From an uncultured Kordia sp. (GTDB lineage Bacteria > Bacteroidota > Bacteroidia > Flavobacteriales > Flavobacteriaceae), in assembly GCF_947496985.1 (NCBI RefSeq), contig NZ_CANMEZ010000007.1, forward strand, positions 124,001 to 188,000: a stretch of DNA of 64,000 nucleotides. Reading direction: 5' to 3'. Both the position numbers and the translations under genes were made by a program. Shown here piece by piece: positions 34,870-44,350 of the stretch. The notes under the pieces are model-generated. The model saw only the letters and a list, made by a program, of their open reading frames with translations. It made no database searches and was not told where the DNA came from. Every line of letters begins with the position of its first letter. The stretch's first letter is position 1.

Positions 34870-35574
34870 ATGAACACATCATTTTTTACATACATCTTAT
34901 TGCTGTTTACCGCTTTCTCATACGGACAAGAGCTTACTGGACAACAATTACTTGAAAAAGCTATTCAGTATCACGATCCAAACGGGAATTGGAAAACCTT
35001 CAACGGAACACTGAATGTTACTATGGAAACACCTAAAAACCCTGATCGCGTAAGTGTTATCAAAATTAATTTGCCTGAAGAGTATTTTTATGTAAAAGCT
35101 ACAAGCGATAAAAAAACAACAGAATATACTGTAGAAAAAAGTGATTGTAAAATTGTTTTTAATGGAGAAAGAGACCTTTCTAATGAAGAATTAAAGGAAA
35201 ATAAATTGAGTTGTAAACGCGCCAATTTATACAAGAACTATTATACGTATTTATATGGTTTACCAATGAAATTAAAAGATAACGGAACTATTATTGATCC
35301 GAAAGTCATTAAAAAAACCTTTAAAGGAAAAGAATATTTAGTCTTAAAAGTTACCTACAAAGAAAGTATTGGAAAAGACACTTGGTACTTTTATTTTAAT
35401 CCTAAAACCTACGCAATGGAAGTGTATCAGTTTTTTAAAGATGAATCTAAAAACGATGGAGAATACATTTTATTAACTGAAGAAGCTACAATTAACGATA
35501 TTAAAATGCCAAAAAAACGCGCTTGGTATTATAACAAGGATAATGGGTATTTAGGGACAGATATTTTGAAATAG
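34870..35574 (+). CDS. DUF6503-family secreted protein
   Basis: A 234-residue exported protein with a signal peptide (about 1-19, FSYGQ). The mature part starts ELTGQQLLEKAIQYHDPNGNWKTFNGTLNV and is all-beta with a LolA/LolB-like look (FKGKEYLVLKVTYKES, DTWYFYFNPKTYAMEVYQFF), the DUF6503 pattern known from flavobacteria. Two Cys (in SDCKIVF and LSCKRANLY) may be linked. Function unknown. Its TAG stop is also the first three bases of a dispersed repeat. Confidence 0.8.
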   Translation: MNTSFFTYILLLFTAFSYGQELTGQQLLEKAIQYHDPNGNWKTFNGTLNVTMETPKNPDRVSVIKINLPEEYFYVKATSDKKTTEYTVEKSDCKIVFNGERDLSNEELKENKLSCKRANLYKNYYTYLYGLPMKLKDNGTIIDPKVIKKTFKGKEYLVLKVTYKESIGKDTWYFYFNPKTYAMEVYQFFKDESKNDGEYILLTEEATINDIKMPKKRAWYYNKDNGYLGTDILK

Positions 35575-35770
35575 ATCGCTTCGCTTTTAGATTTTAGACC
35601 GCTACGCTACGAGATATTAGATTGTTAGAATTCTGACGTCGCATCCTGAACTTGATTCAGTATCACATAAAATAGTTTTTACAAATAATGCTTCTGTGTA
35701 CTTCACGATACAATTTTTTATCTATTTCGACTACGCTCAATATGATAAAAAATCATTCGAAGTGACGTAT
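35572..35770. repeat. Dispersed hairpin-rich repeat (copy 2)
   Basis: Opens TAGATCGCTtCGCTTTTAGATTTTAGAC, overlapping the stop codon of the previous gene. CGTCGCATCCTGAAC and TTGATTCAGTATC (35637-35664) form the stem-loop shared with 4917 and 49388. A second unit (TTTCGACTACGCTCAATATG to TCATTCGAAGTGACG, near 35723-35767) shares TCGAAGTGAC with 1734. No coding frame. Confidence 0.6.
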
Positions 35771-35783
35771 TATATATAAAATT

Positions 35784-35820
35784 AAAAAGGGGAACGCTAT
35801 ATAAACGTTCCCCTTTTTTA
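35784..35820. terminator. Bidirectional terminator after nrdA
   Basis: AAAAAGGGGAACG pairs with CGTTCCCCTTTTT around CTATATAAA. T-runs are present in both directions; it lies 32 bases past the nrdA stop. Confidence 0.88.
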
Positions 35821-35851
35821 ATATCTATGTTTTATATAAAATCGCTATAAT

Positions 35852-38278
35852 TTACGAACCACACATTAAGCAATCGTCATCTTCGCTTTCTCTCGCTTTT
35901 GATAACATTTCCTGTAATTCTTGTGGCGTTAATGGCTCTACAGCAACTGGTTTTTGTTTTTCTCCAGAAGCAACTGTTGCAGCTTCAACAGCAACAGGTT
36001 CAGACTTTGCAGCTTTACTTACCGTAAATTTAATTGCATCTACTGCCGATTTTGTACGTAAGTAATACATTCCAGTTTTCAATCCAGATTTCCAAGCATA
36101 GAAGTGCATAGACGTTAATTTCGCCATTGTTGCACCTTCCATAAACAGGTTTAGTGATTGTGATTGATCAATGAAATATCCTCTGTGACGAGACATATCA
36201 ATGATATCTTTCATACTTAATTCCCAAACCGTTTTGTACAAGTCTTTAATATCTTGTGGAATTTCTTCAATGTGTTGGATAGATCCATTCGCACGCATCA
36301 ATTCTTGCTTCAAGTCTTCTGTCCAAAGGTTTAAGTTTACTAAATCTTCTAATAAATGTTTATTTACCACAATAAACTCACCTGAAAGTACTCTACGTGT
36401 GTAAATGTTTGATGTATATGGCTCAAAACATTCGTTGTTTCCAAGAATTTGAGATGTAGATGCTGTTGGCATTGGTGCTACTAATAATGAGTTACGCACT
36501 CCATTTTTAGCAACTTGCTTACGCAATTTTCCCCAGTCCCAACGACCACTTAATTCTTCATCTTTAATTCCCCATAAATTATGTTGGAATTCTCCTTGTG
36601 ATATTGGCGAACCTTCATATGTTTGATATGGACCTTCTACTTTTGCTAACTCCATAGAAGCTGTAACTGCTGCAAAATACAATGTTTCAAAGATTTCTTG
36701 GTTCAGTTTTTTAGCTTCATCAGATGTAAATGGCATACGTAATTTAATGAACGTATCTGCTAATCCTTGTACACCTAATCCAATTGGACGATGACGGAAG
36801 TTAGAGTTTTCTGCTTCTTTTACAGGATAGTAATTACGATCAATTACGGTATTTAAGTTCTTCGTTACACGTTTGGTAACTCTGAATAATTCTTTATGAT
36901 CAAACTCGTTTCCTTTTACAAACATTGGTAATGCAATAGAAGCCAAGTTACAAACTGCTACTTCATCAGGAGAAGTGTATTCCATGATTTCCGTACATAA
37001 GTTTGACGAACGAATCGTACCTAAATTCTTTTGATTCGATTTACGGTTTGCAGCATCTTTATATAACATATAAGGTGTTCCTGTCTCAATTTGAGATTCT
37101 AGGATTTTCTCCCACAGTTCACGAGCCTTAATTGTTTTTCTTCCTTTTCCAGCTGATTCATACTTTAAGTACAATGCTTCAAACTCATCACTATGTACGT
37201 TGAACAAGTTTGGGCATTCATTTGGACACATTAATGTCCAAGAAGCATCTTCTTGTACTCTTTTCATGAATAAATCTGGAATCCACATTGCATAGAATAA
37301 ATCACGCGCACGCATTTCTTCTTTACCGTGGTTTTTCTTTAAGTCTAAGAAGTCAAAAATATCAGCATGCCAAGGTTCTACATAAATAGCAAATGAACCT
37401 TTACGTTTTCCTCCACCTTGATCTACGTAACGAGCAGTATCATTGTATACACGTAACATTGGAACAATTCCATTACTAGTTCCATTGGTACCTGCAATGT
37501 ATGATCCTGTAGCACGAACGTTATGGATAGACAAACCAATTCCTCCTGCTGATTGTGATATTTTCGCCGTTTGTTTTAATGTATCGTAAATTCCGTCAAT
37601 ACTATCATCTTGCATTGCTAATAAGAAACATGATGACATTTGAGGTTTTGGTGTTCCTGAGTTGAATAACGTTGGAGTTGCATGTGTAAAATACTTTTTA
37701 GACATTAACTCATACGTTTCAAGTGCTGCATCTAAATCATTTAAATGAATTCCAACAGAAACACGCATTAACATATGCTGTGGACGTTCTGCTATTTTTC
37801 CATTTAATTTTAGTAAGTATGAACGCTCTAATGTTTTGAATCCGAAATAATCATATCCAAAATCTCGATTATAGATAATGGTAGAATCTAAACGATCTGC
37901 ATTTTCCATAATTACATTATATACTTCATCCGATAATAACGGCGCTTTTTTTCCTGTTCTTGGGTTTACATATTCATACAAGTCAACCATTGTTTCTGAG
38001 AATGATTTCTTTGTATTCTTATGTAAGTTTGATACGGAAATACGCGCAGCTAATCGAGCATAATCAGGGTGCGTAGTCGTCATTGTGGCGGCAATTTCTG
38101 CGGCCAAGTTATCTAATTCTGAAGTGGTAACACCATCGTATAATCCTTCAATTACACGCATAGCAACCTTTACAGGATCTACCAAATCGTTTAAACCATA
38201 GCATAACTTTCTCACTCTTGAAGTGATCTTGTCAAACATCATTGGCTCTTTTCTTCCATCTCTTTTTACTACAAACAT
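35852..38278 (-). CDS. nrdA: Ribonucleoside-diphosphate reductase, alpha subunit (class Ia)
   Basis: Catalytic subunit that makes dNDPs from NDPs. It has an N-terminal ATP-cone (about 1-90), then active-site Cys in [11 protein letters not shown] and CNLASI (the redox pair), the radical triad NLCTEI (Asn-Cys-Glu), the Tyr-containing [21 protein letters not shown] region and a C-terminal swinging-arm CLMC just before the end (DDDCLMCGS) for reduction by thioredoxin or glutaredoxin. At 808 residues it matches eukaryotic-type R1 in length and motifs. It is 153 bp downstream of nrdB; the spacer holds two hairpins. Confidence 0.97.
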   Translation of the reverse strand: MFVVKRDGRKEPMMFDKITSRVRKLCYGLNDLVDPVKVAMRVIEGLYDGVTTSELDNLAAEIAATMTTTHPDYARLAARISVSNLHKNTKKSFSETMVDLYEYVNPRTGKKAPLLSDEVYNVIMENADRLDSTIIYNRDFGYDYFGFKTLERSYLLKLNGKIAERPQHMLMRVSVGIHLNDLDAALETYELMSKKYFTHATPTLFNSGTPKPQMSSCFLLAMQDDSIDGIYDTLKQTAKISQSAGGIGLSIHNVRATGSYIAGTNGTSNGIVPMLRVYNDTARYVDQGGGKRKGSFAIYVEPWHADIFDFLDLKKNHGKEEMRARDLFYAMWIPDLFMKRVQEDASWTLMCPNECPNLFNVHSDEFEALYLKYESAGKGRKTIKARELWEKILESQIETGTPYMLYKDAANRKSNQKNLGTIRSSNLCTEIMEYTSPDEVAVCNLASIALPMFVKGNEFDHKELFRVTKRVTKNLNTVIDRNYYPVKEAENSNFRHRPIGLGVQGLADTFIKLRMPFTSDEAKKLNQEIFETLYFAAVTASMELAKVEGPYQTYEGSPISQGEFQHNLWGIKDEELSGRWDWGKLRKQVAKNGVRNSLLVAPMPTASTSQILGNNECFEPYTSNIYTRRVLSGEFIVVNKHLLEDLVNLNLWTEDLKQELMRANGSIQHIEEIPQDIKDLYKTVWELSMKDIIDMSRHRGYFIDQSQSLNLFMEGATMAKLTSMHFYAWKSGLKTGMYYLRTKSAVDAIKFTVSKAAKSEPVAVEAATVASGEKQKPVAVEPLTPQELQEMLSKARESEDDDCLMCGS

Positions 38279-38300
38279 ATGCTCGTCTATTTTTTAATTA

Positions 38301-38361
38301 TTCTGAATTTCGTTCAGAAAAGGGGTTAGTTATTTTACTAATTTTTCGGCGAAAAAATTAG
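38301..38361 (-). promoter_or_regulatory. Two hairpins in the nrdB-nrdA spacer
   Basis: TTCTGAA/TTCAGAA (38301-38319) and CTAATTTTT/AAAAATTAG (38338-38361). Neither has a clear T-run in the minus direction. They may set the nrdB to nrdA ratio by pausing or mRNA processing; this is inference. Confidence 0.4.
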
Positions 38362-38431
38362 CATCTCAGGTATTTTGTTATGTATTTTTAAATTTTGACT
38401 ACAATCAATCAAAATTTAGGGATTTTGTTAA

Positions 38432-39412
38432 CTAGAAATCAGCGTCAAAGCTAAATTTGTCTGACTCTTCTTCTTTATTCAAGACACCTGCTTTTTGATA
38501 TTCAGATACTCTTTTTTCGAAGAAGTTTGTTTTACCTTGAAGGGAAATCATATCCATAAAATCGAATGGATTTGATACATTATACTCTTTTTCACAACCT
38601 AATTCTTGTAAAAGTCTGTCCGTAACAAACTCTAAGTATTGAGTCATTAATTTAGCGTTCATTCCAATAAGACTTACTGGTAATGATTCTGTGATAAATT
38701 CACGTTCAATGTTCAATGCATCCACAATAATTCCGCGGATACGTTCTTTAGGAACTTTGTTTATAAGGTGATTATTGTGTAAGTGTACTGCAAAATCACA
38801 GTGTACACCTTCATCACGAGAGATTAACTCGTTAGAAAACGTTAATCCAGGCATAATTCCTCTTTTCTTTAACCAATATATAGAACAGAAAGCTCCTGAA
38901 AAGAATATACCTTCTACTGCAGCAAACGCTATTAAACGTTCTGCAAAACTTGGTGATTCAATCCATTGCAAAGCCCAATCTGCTTTCTTTTTGATTGCAG
39001 GGAAATTATCGATTGCCTTAAACAGCATATCTTTTTCTTTTTCATCCTTTACATAGGTATCTATTAATAGAGAATATGTTTCTGAATGAATGTTTTCCAT
39101 CATGATTTGGAAACCGTAGAAAAATTTAGCTTCAGAATATTGCACTTCATTCACGAAGTTTTCTGCTAAGTTTTCATTTACAATTCCATCAGATGCAGCA
39201 AAAAATGCTAAAATATGTTTTATAAAATAACGCTCGTCATCATTCAATTTTGTGGTCCAATCTGTCAAATCTTGGTGAAGATCAATTTCTTCAGCCGTCC
39301 AAAAACTAGCTTCAGATTTCTTATACCATTCCCAAATATCTGCATGTTTGATTGGAAAAATCACAAATCTGTCTTTGTTTTCTTGTAAGATGGGTTCTAT
39401 TGCTGATGACAT
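38432..39412 (-). CDS. nrdB: Ribonucleoside-diphosphate reductase, beta subunit (eukaryotic-type R2)
   Basis: Houses the di-iron-tyrosyl radical cofactor. Ligands can be placed by pattern: Asp75 ([11 protein letters not shown]), Glu106 and His109 (ENIHSETY), then the Glu and Glu-x-x-His in [15 protein letters not shown]; the radical Tyr113 is present. [15 protein letters not shown] and [16 protein letters not shown] are the pattern of eukaryotic R2 rather than E. coli NrdB. The C-terminal peptide [10 protein letters not shown] is the alpha-binding tail. It is upstream of nrdA, the reverse of the E. coli order. 326 residues. Confidence 0.96.
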   Translation of the reverse strand: MSSAIEPILQENKDRFVIFPIKHADIWEWYKKSEASFWTAEEIDLHQDLTDWTTKLNDDERYFIKHILAFFAASDGIVNENLAENFVNEVQYSEAKFFYGFQIMMENIHSETYSLLIDTYVKDEKEKDMLFKAIDNFPAIKKKADWALQWIESPSFAERLIAFAAVEGIFFSGAFCSIYWLKKRGIMPGLTFSNELISRDEGVHCDFAVHLHNNHLINKVPKERIRGIIVDALNIEREFITESLPVSLIGMNAKLMTQYLEFVTDRLLQELGCEKEYNVSNPFDFMDMISLQGKTNFFEKRVSEYQKAGVLNKEEESDKFSFDADF

Positions 39413-39504
39413 AAAATTATCGAGTTTTTAATGTAAAATTGGGTAAAAGACTATTGTTTGATTTGGGAATAACAAAGATGGAAAAATGTGTTCGGAAATG
39501 AAAG

Positions 39505-39611
39505 TGTAACTTATTCACAATGTTCGTGAGTTTTTAACAACAGTACAGTTTTTTCCTACTTTTTAACGATTTTTGAAAATGGCATTTTGTATTGATTTTC
39601 AATAAGTTACA
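39505..39611. promoter_or_regulatory. Inverted repeat upstream of nrdB, with DnaA-box-like site
   Basis: TGTAACTTATT (39505-39515) and AATAAGTTACA (39601-39611) are exact inverted copies 85 bases apart in the nrdB upstream region. The left copy runs into TTATTCACA, one mismatch from a DnaA box. Possible operator pair or DnaA input; unproven. Confidence 0.35.
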
Positions 39612-39684
39612 ACATTCAATTCTTTGCTAGCAGCGATAAACTAAGAGATTTTAAAAAAAAATGAGAAAATGAAATTTTGAAAAT

Positions 39685-40254
39685 TTAGCGACCTAATTTT
39701 TGCGCTGTCTTCTCTAATTCGGAATACCAATCTTCTCCAAATTTTCGAACCAATGCATCTTTTACAAATTTGTACACAGGTACTTGTAATTCTTTTCCTA
39801 AAGTACAAGCATCATCGCATATTTGCCATTTGTGATAGTTTACTGCGGCAAAATCACTATATTCTTCAATTCGAACTGGATATAAATGACAAGAAATTGG
39901 TTTTTTCCAATCGACCAAACCTTTATTATATGCTTCTTCAATTCCGCACAAAGCAGTTTGCTTGTCATCAAAAGTAACATACGCACATTCTGCACCATTT
40001 ACTAATGGAGTTTCTAAATCGCCATTGTCTCTTACAATATAGGTTCCTTGTTGTTCAATTGCTTCAATGCCCTCTTTGCGAAGAAATGGTTTTACCGTAT
40101 CATAAATGTCATCTAGTATTTTGATTTCATCCTGATCTAACGGCGCACCGGCATCTCCTTCTACACAACAAATTCCTTTACAAGCATGAAGATTACACAC
40201 AAAATCCTTTTCGATAATATCTTCTGAAACGATGGTTTTTCCTAATTGAAACAT
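39685..40254 (-). CDS. DUF3109-family cysteine-rich protein
   Basis: A 189-residue cytoplasmic protein conserved in Bacteroidota, function unknown. Cysteines recur in patterns that suggest a Zn or Fe-S site: CNLHACKGICC (near residues 21-31), then GAECAYV, ALCGIEEAY, ISCHLYPVRI and WQICDDACTLG. The set resembles the YkgJ-type metal-chelating families. A TATATTTG promoter motif lies 5 bases before its ATG. Monocistronic. Confidence 0.88.
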   Translation of the reverse strand: MFQLGKTIVSEDIIEKDFVCNLHACKGICCVEGDAGAPLDQDEIKILDDIYDTVKPFLRKEGIEAIEQQGTYIVRDNGDLETPLVNGAECAYVTFDDKQTALCGIEEAYNKGLVDWKKPISCHLYPVRIEEYSDFAAVNYHKWQICDDACTLGKELQVPVYKFVKDALVRKFGEDWYSELEKTAQKLGR

Positions 40255-40258
40255 GCTG

Positions 40259-40266
40259 CAAATATA
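40259..40266 (-). promoter_or_regulatory. -7 promoter motif TATATTTG for the DUF3109 gene
   Basis: Matches TAnnTTTG and ends 5 bases before the ATG at 40254, implying a leaderless or nearly leaderless mRNA. Confidence 0.6.
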
Positions 40267-40341
40267 CTTTTTTCTCTATTTATAACTCAATTCATTCTGT
40301 AGAACTTGTTAATTATATTTTGTGAGTATATTATTGTTTCA

Positions 40342-40965
40342 TTAAGGTTTCACTTCAAAAATCATCGTAGTTTCTAGCATTTTAAAATACCCGAAATTTG
40401 ATAGATCAATATAAACCTTCATCTTATATACACCAACATCTACTATCCTATCGTAAAGATCAATCCATATATTGTCAAAAGAAAGCCATTGCTCTTTTTT
40501 GGATTAGCAGATCTATGAACAAAAACTTTCGTTTTTGCCTTTTCTTGAATGTATTTTTTAAACGTTTCACCTTTCTTTTTATAGAGTTCGATTGTCAATT
40601 CTGAATCTGACAACACATTTATCTCTTCTAAACCATTCTGGCAAGTACAACTCTTTTGTTCCATAATTGACGATTTTTAGAGAAAAGGTTTTCTTTTTAT
40701 CTAACTTAAAAATCTTCTTATTGGGTTTAGCTACCATTTTTATATTATAAAAATCAGTAGTCATTGCCAATAAGCTATCTATATTTTTATCCTTTAATAG
40801 TTTTTTGTAGTATTCACCAGTCTTATGCTCATAATCTGAATCTGAAAGAATGTCCAAAAATTCATTTTTCACATAGGGTTTAGGCGTTTTACATCCTATT
40901 ATAAATAAGGCTACCATTACTATATAAAAATTGTTTTGCCATGTTATCAAAACGAGAATTCGCAT
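40342..40965 (-). pseudogene. Lipoprotein gene broken by two compensating frameshifts
   Basis: The frame from the ATG at 40965 begins with a lipobox (VALFIIGC) and reads well to NYGTKELYLPEWFRRDKCV, then hits a stop near 40579. The sequence continues sensibly in another frame (LSDSELTIELYKKKGETFKKYIQEK to PKKSNGF), and then returns to the first frame (DNIWIDLYDRIVDVGVYKMKVYIDL to MIFEVKP, stop at 40342). The whole span is 208 codons, so a +1 near 40610 and a -1 near 40470 (in a T-rich run) cancel. Either a recent pseudogene or two sequencing errors. Original function unknown; a small secreted lipoprotein. Confidence 0.72.
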
Positions 40966-41081
40966 AAATTATTTTCATCAAATAGCAATACTATTTTTAT
41001 AGCGATTTATCACTCAAAATACGCTCGTAGATGATTGCTATTTCTTTACCTAAAATTAAACTAAAAAATACAACTTTTATC

Positions 41082-41111
41082 TTTGATAATTAGACGAATA
41101 GTGTACTTTTG
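41082..41111 (+). promoter_or_regulatory. Promoter of marC (TTTG-N18-TACTTTTG)
   Basis: TTTG at 41082-41085 and TACTTTTG at 41104-41111 with 18 bases between, a textbook Bacteroidota promoter, 24 bases before the ATG. Confidence 0.75.
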
Positions 41112-41135
41112 CCGCGAATTTAAAAATGTATCGAA

Positions 41136-41717
41136 ATGGAGTTAAATTTTAAACACATTTTAACGGCAAGTATGGTACTTTTTGCCGTGATTGATATTAT
41201 AGGTAATATTCCTATTATCATAGATTTAAGACGTAAAACTGGGCATATTCAATCTGGAAAAGCCACTATTATTGCTGGTGTTATTTTGACCGTGTTTTTG
41301 TTTGTTGGACAAAGTGTATTGAGTTTGATTGGTATCACCGTAAATCAATTTGCAATCGCAGGATCATTTGTACTATTTTTTCTAGCATTAGAAATGATTT
41401 TAGGGATTACTTTATTTAAGGAAGATGAAGGTGCATTAAGTGATGCTTCTGTCTTTCCTATTGCGTTTCCATTAGTTGCTGGCCCTGGAAGCCTGACTTC
41501 TATTTTATCGCTTCGAGTTGAATTTAATCCACTAAATATTGTTATCGCTATTTTAATCAACATGATTATTATGTACGTTGTACTGAAAGCTTCCGCTAAA
41601 ATTGAACGTATGCTTGGGCAAAACGGAATTCGTATTTTAAGGAAAGTTTTTGGTGTAATTTTATTAGCAATTGCTGTTAAGATTTTTACAACAGGAATTC
41701 AAAAAATATTTGCGTAA
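41136..41717 (+). CDS. MarC-family integral membrane protein
   Basis: A 193-residue inner-membrane protein with about six helices; conserved family segments are DIIGNIPIIIDL near the N-terminus, FALEMILG-like FLALEMILGITLF, and PIAFPLVAGPGSLTSIL in the middle. MarC/YchE proteins are conserved but their transport role is unproven; they do not confer multidrug resistance in E. coli. First gene of a small plus-strand cluster; a long perfect inverted repeat follows it. Confidence 0.9.
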   Translation: MELNFKHILTASMVLFAVIDIIGNIPIIIDLRRKTGHIQSGKATIIAGVILTVFLFVGQSVLSLIGITVNQFAIAGSFVLFFLALEMILGITLFKEDEGALSDASVFPIAFPLVAGPGSLTSILSLRVEFNPLNIVIAILINMIIMYVVLKASAKIERMLGQNGIRILRKVFGVILLAIAVKIFTTGIQKIFA

Positions 41718-41733
41718 TTTTGCAATGTAGAAA

Positions 41734-41770
41734 ATGTTGTTACGTATATAATTGATATACGTAACAACAT
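41734..41770. repeat. Perfect 16-bp inverted repeat with 5-base loop
   Basis: ATGTTGTTACGTATAT, loop AATTG, then its exact reverse complement. It starts 16 bases after the marC stop and ends 22 bases before the next ATG. There is no T-run, so it is not an ordinary terminator; it could be a processing hairpin, operator or mobile-element remnant. Confidence 0.75.
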
Positions 41771-41792
41771 ATCTTACCTAAACTCATAAAAA

Positions 41793-41996
41793 ATGAAAAT
41801 ATTCACGTATATATTAGTTGTTATTGCCACATTACTTTGTATTTACAATGCAACAAAACTTGATTTCTCCAATTTATTACAAGGCGATAGTTTGGTTGCT
41901 TTAATTAGTATTGTAGCATCGCTTTGCGCGATTCTTATTTTATTAATTTTTATGACTTCGAAGAAGATTCAGGATAAAGTTAATAATAACAAATAA
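41793..41996 (+). CDS. Small two-helix membrane protein
   Basis: A 67-residue protein with two predicted membrane helices (about 3-19 and 33-56, SLVALISIVASLCAILILLIFMT) and a short basic tail. Its TAA overlaps the ATG of the FAD protein by one base, so the two are translationally coupled. No family recognised; the tight coupling suggests a membrane anchor or subunit for the oxidoreductase. Confidence 0.75.
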   Translation: MKIFTYILVVIATLLCIYNATKLDFSNLLQGDSLVALISIVASLCAILILLIFMTSKKIQDKVNNNK

Positions 41997-42598
41997 TGTT
42001 TGACGCTCTTATTATTGGTGGTGGCGTTTCAGGAATGCAATGTGCGCTTGTGCTAGGTTCTGCAATAAATAAACCTTTTGCTTTAGATAAAAAAGTCGGT
42101 ATTATTATTCACCAAAAAGCTTCTCATTTACAGAATGCATTGTTTAATAATGTACTCGGTTTGCCCGAAGGAAAAACTGGTGCTGTTATTTTGGAAGAGG
42201 GAAAAACTCATTTACAAAAAGTATATCCACACGTCCAACAAGTTGAAAACGAAAAAGTATTAAAAATTACTGGAGAAGCCGGCAATTTTCATATTGTTAC
42301 GAATAAGAATACATATCAAAGTAAGTTAGTCGTCATTGCTTTGAATTATGCTAAACCATTAACAATTGATGGTTTGGATACTTTTATTGCACCTCATCCA
42401 AGAGCTGCTGCTAAGAAAGATCGTATTTATTTGAAAAACGAAGATCATTTGATAAAAGAAGGTTTGTATGCTTGCGGAACTATTGCTGGTTGGCGAAGTC
42501 AGTTTGCCATTGCTGCTGGAAGTGGCGCACAAGTAGCAACAGATATTTTAACTCTTTGGAATGATGGAAATCATACGAAAGTGCATGATAAGGTATAG
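41996..42598 (+). CDS. Short FAD-dependent oxidoreductase (thioredoxin-reductase-like)
   Basis: A 200-residue flavoprotein-like chain. The dinucleotide-binding motif is FDALIIGGGVSGMQCALVLG at the start, and the second FAD motif is EGLYACGTIAGWRSQFAIAAGSGAQVA near the end. Compared with thioredoxin reductase (about 300 residues) the central NADPH domain and the CxxC redox pair are missing; the middle keeps only NTYQSKLVVIALNYAKPL. It may take electrons from another protein or be a FAD-binding remnant; conservation elsewhere would decide. Coupled to the preceding small membrane protein. Confidence 0.8.
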   Translation: MFDALIIGGGVSGMQCALVLGSAINKPFALDKKVGIIIHQKASHLQNALFNNVLGLPEGKTGAVILEEGKTHLQKVYPHVQQVENEKVLKITGEAGNFHIVTNKNTYQSKLVVIALNYAKPLTIDGLDTFIAPHPRAAAKKDRIYLKNEDHLIKEGLYACGTIAGWRSQFAIAAGSGAQVATDILTLWNDGNHTKVHDKV

Positions 42599-42660
42599 TT
42601 TTTCTTAAAAGTAGATTCAAAAGTAAAGTATATCGTGAATTTGTAGTTAAAAAATTTTAA

Positions 42661-42712
42661 TTTCCGTCATTACGAATTAACAAATCTAACAATCTAAAAA
42701 CGAAGTAATCTA
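42661..42712. repeat. Degenerate dispersed repeat (CCGTCATTACGAA ... CGAAGTAATC)
   Basis: CCGTCATTACGAA and, about 30 bases on, CGAAGTAATCTAT form imperfect arms typical of dispersed intergenic repeats in flavobacteria. It lies between two convergent genes. Confidence 0.4.
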
Positions 42713-42739
42713 TATGCTAATAGCGCTAACTTTCTATTC

Positions 42740-44338
42740 TTATTTTTTGTGTAATTCAATGATTTTCTGCAACATTGCATCTCCCTGATTGAGCTGTTGT
42801 TGATATCCGTTTCCATCAAATAATTGCTCAATAAAAATGGCTTTGATATGTCTTTTCATTTGTGCTGCGTATTTTTCAATGTAGATACGCTGTCCACGCA
42901 CATCACTTAAATATTTTGTGTACTCTTTAAGCATTTCATCACTAACTTCAAATTCTTTTGTGAATTCTGACACAGACATATTACTATAAAGCTTTCTGTT
43001 TTCATCTAGCTTTTCAAAAACAAAATCATCAATATATCCAATAATTTTTGCGCGCAATCCTCTTTCTAATGAAAGTTCTTCTGGTGTATATTTTAATGGC
43101 ACAAAGACATCTGGAATGATTCCGCCGCCGCCATATACTATTTTACCTTTTGGTGTTTCAAATTTTAAAGAATCGGCAACTTTTATACTATCTATTGATT
43201 GTAATTCACCTGTTTTGAATCGCTTGTAGTATTCATCAAAATAGTCTTCGTTTCCTTTTTTGTATGAACGTTGAATGGAACGACCTGTTGGCGTGTAATA
43301 CCTTGAAATCGTTAATCTTACCACAGAACCATCACCTAAAGGCATTGGACGCTGCACCAATCCTTTTCCGAATGAACGTCTTCCTACAATAGTACCTTTA
43401 TCATTATCTTGCAACGCGCCCGCAATGATTTCACTTGCAGAAGCTGACTTTTCATTGATCAACACATAAATTTGCGCATCTTCAAATTCACCTTGATCAG
43501 TTGCATAATAATTTTCTATTTCTCCTTTTTTATCTTTTGTAAAAAGAATCAATTTTCCATCTTTAAGAAATTCGTCCGCAATTTGCTGTGTAACATCTAA
43601 GATTCCACCTGGATTATCTCGTAAATCCAATGCTAAATTCTTTGCTCCTTCTTGTTGTAAATTTGTTAAAGCAGTTTTGAATTCATCATAAGTTGTTTCT
43701 GCAAATCGATTGATTTTTATATAACCTAAATCATCTGTCAGCATGTAATTTGCAATGACACTTTTGATAGGAACTTTGGCTCTTTTCAGATTAATTATAA
43801 TTTCTTCGTCTGTCTTTTTGCGATATATTTTAAGTTTTACAGCTGTGTTTTCTGTTCCTTTTAGTTTTGAGATTACATCTGTATTTCGCAGTTTTTTACC
43901 ATATAATGTATCATTGTCTGCCATTAAAATACGATCTCCTGCTTGAATTCCTGCAGTTACACTTGGTCCACCTTCTAAAGTACGTACAACAGTTAGTGTA
44001 TCATTTACCATATCAAATCGAATTCCAACACCAACAAAATCACCTTGCATATTTTCAGCAACGCGTTTTTCTTCTTCCGAAGGAATATACACTGAATGTG
44101 GATCTAAATTTTCCATGATGTTTTTCACAGTAGCATCCACAATACTATCTACATCAATATCATCTACATATTCGTAATCGATATAATCAATAAGTTTGTT
44201 TAGTTTATCTTTACTTGTGTTTGAAGAAAACAGTTTTTCTGGCGAAGCACTAAAATTTAGTTTTCCGCCAATAACTACTCCTACAGCAACTGCTGCGGCA
44301 ATGATAACTGGAAGTAAGTATTGTGTTGTTTTATTCAA
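42740..44338 (-). CDS. S41-family C-terminal processing peptidase
   Basis: A periplasmic PDZ-protease of 532 residues. An N-terminal membrane segment (about 6-27) is followed by a PDZ domain (about 100-185, MQGDFVGVGIRF, GIQAGDRILM) and the tail-specific protease core (DLRDNPGG near 238-245). The catalytic Ser lies in SASASE (Ser300) and the Lys in SFGKGLVQ (Lys325), 25 residues apart as in Prc. No ATG precedes the conserved start, so TTG at 44338 is the likely start codon. It follows the dCMP deaminase gene by 12 bp. Confidence 0.92.
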   Translation of the reverse strand: MNKTTQYLLPVIIAAAVAVGVVIGGKLNFSASPEKLFSSNTSKDKLNKLIDYIDYEYVDDIDVDSIVDATVKNIMENLDPHSVYIPSEEEKRVAENMQGDFVGVGIRFDMVNDTLTVVRTLEGGPSVTAGIQAGDRILMADNDTLYGKKLRNTDVISKLKGTENTAVKLKIYRKKTDEEIIINLKRAKVPIKSVIANYMLTDDLGYIKINRFAETTYDEFKTALTNLQQEGAKNLALDLRDNPGGILDVTQQIADEFLKDGKLILFTKDKKGEIENYYATDQGEFEDAQIYVLINEKSASASEIIAGALQDNDKGTIVGRRSFGKGLVQRPMPLGDGSVVRLTISRYYTPTGRSIQRSYKKGNEDYFDEYYKRFKTGELQSIDSIKVADSLKFETPKGKIVYGGGGIIPDVFVPLKYTPEELSLERGLRAKIIGYIDDFVFEKLDENRKLYSNMSVSEFTKEFEVSDEMLKEYTKYLSDVRGQRIYIEKYAAQMKRHIKAIFIEQLFDGNGYQQQLNQGDAMLQKIIELHKK

Positions 44339-44350
44339 AGGTTTTCTATT

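Noticed and set aside
40398-40604. 68-codon plus-strand frame
   Set aside because: Antisense to the frameshifted lipoprotein gene, whose translation is far more protein-like.
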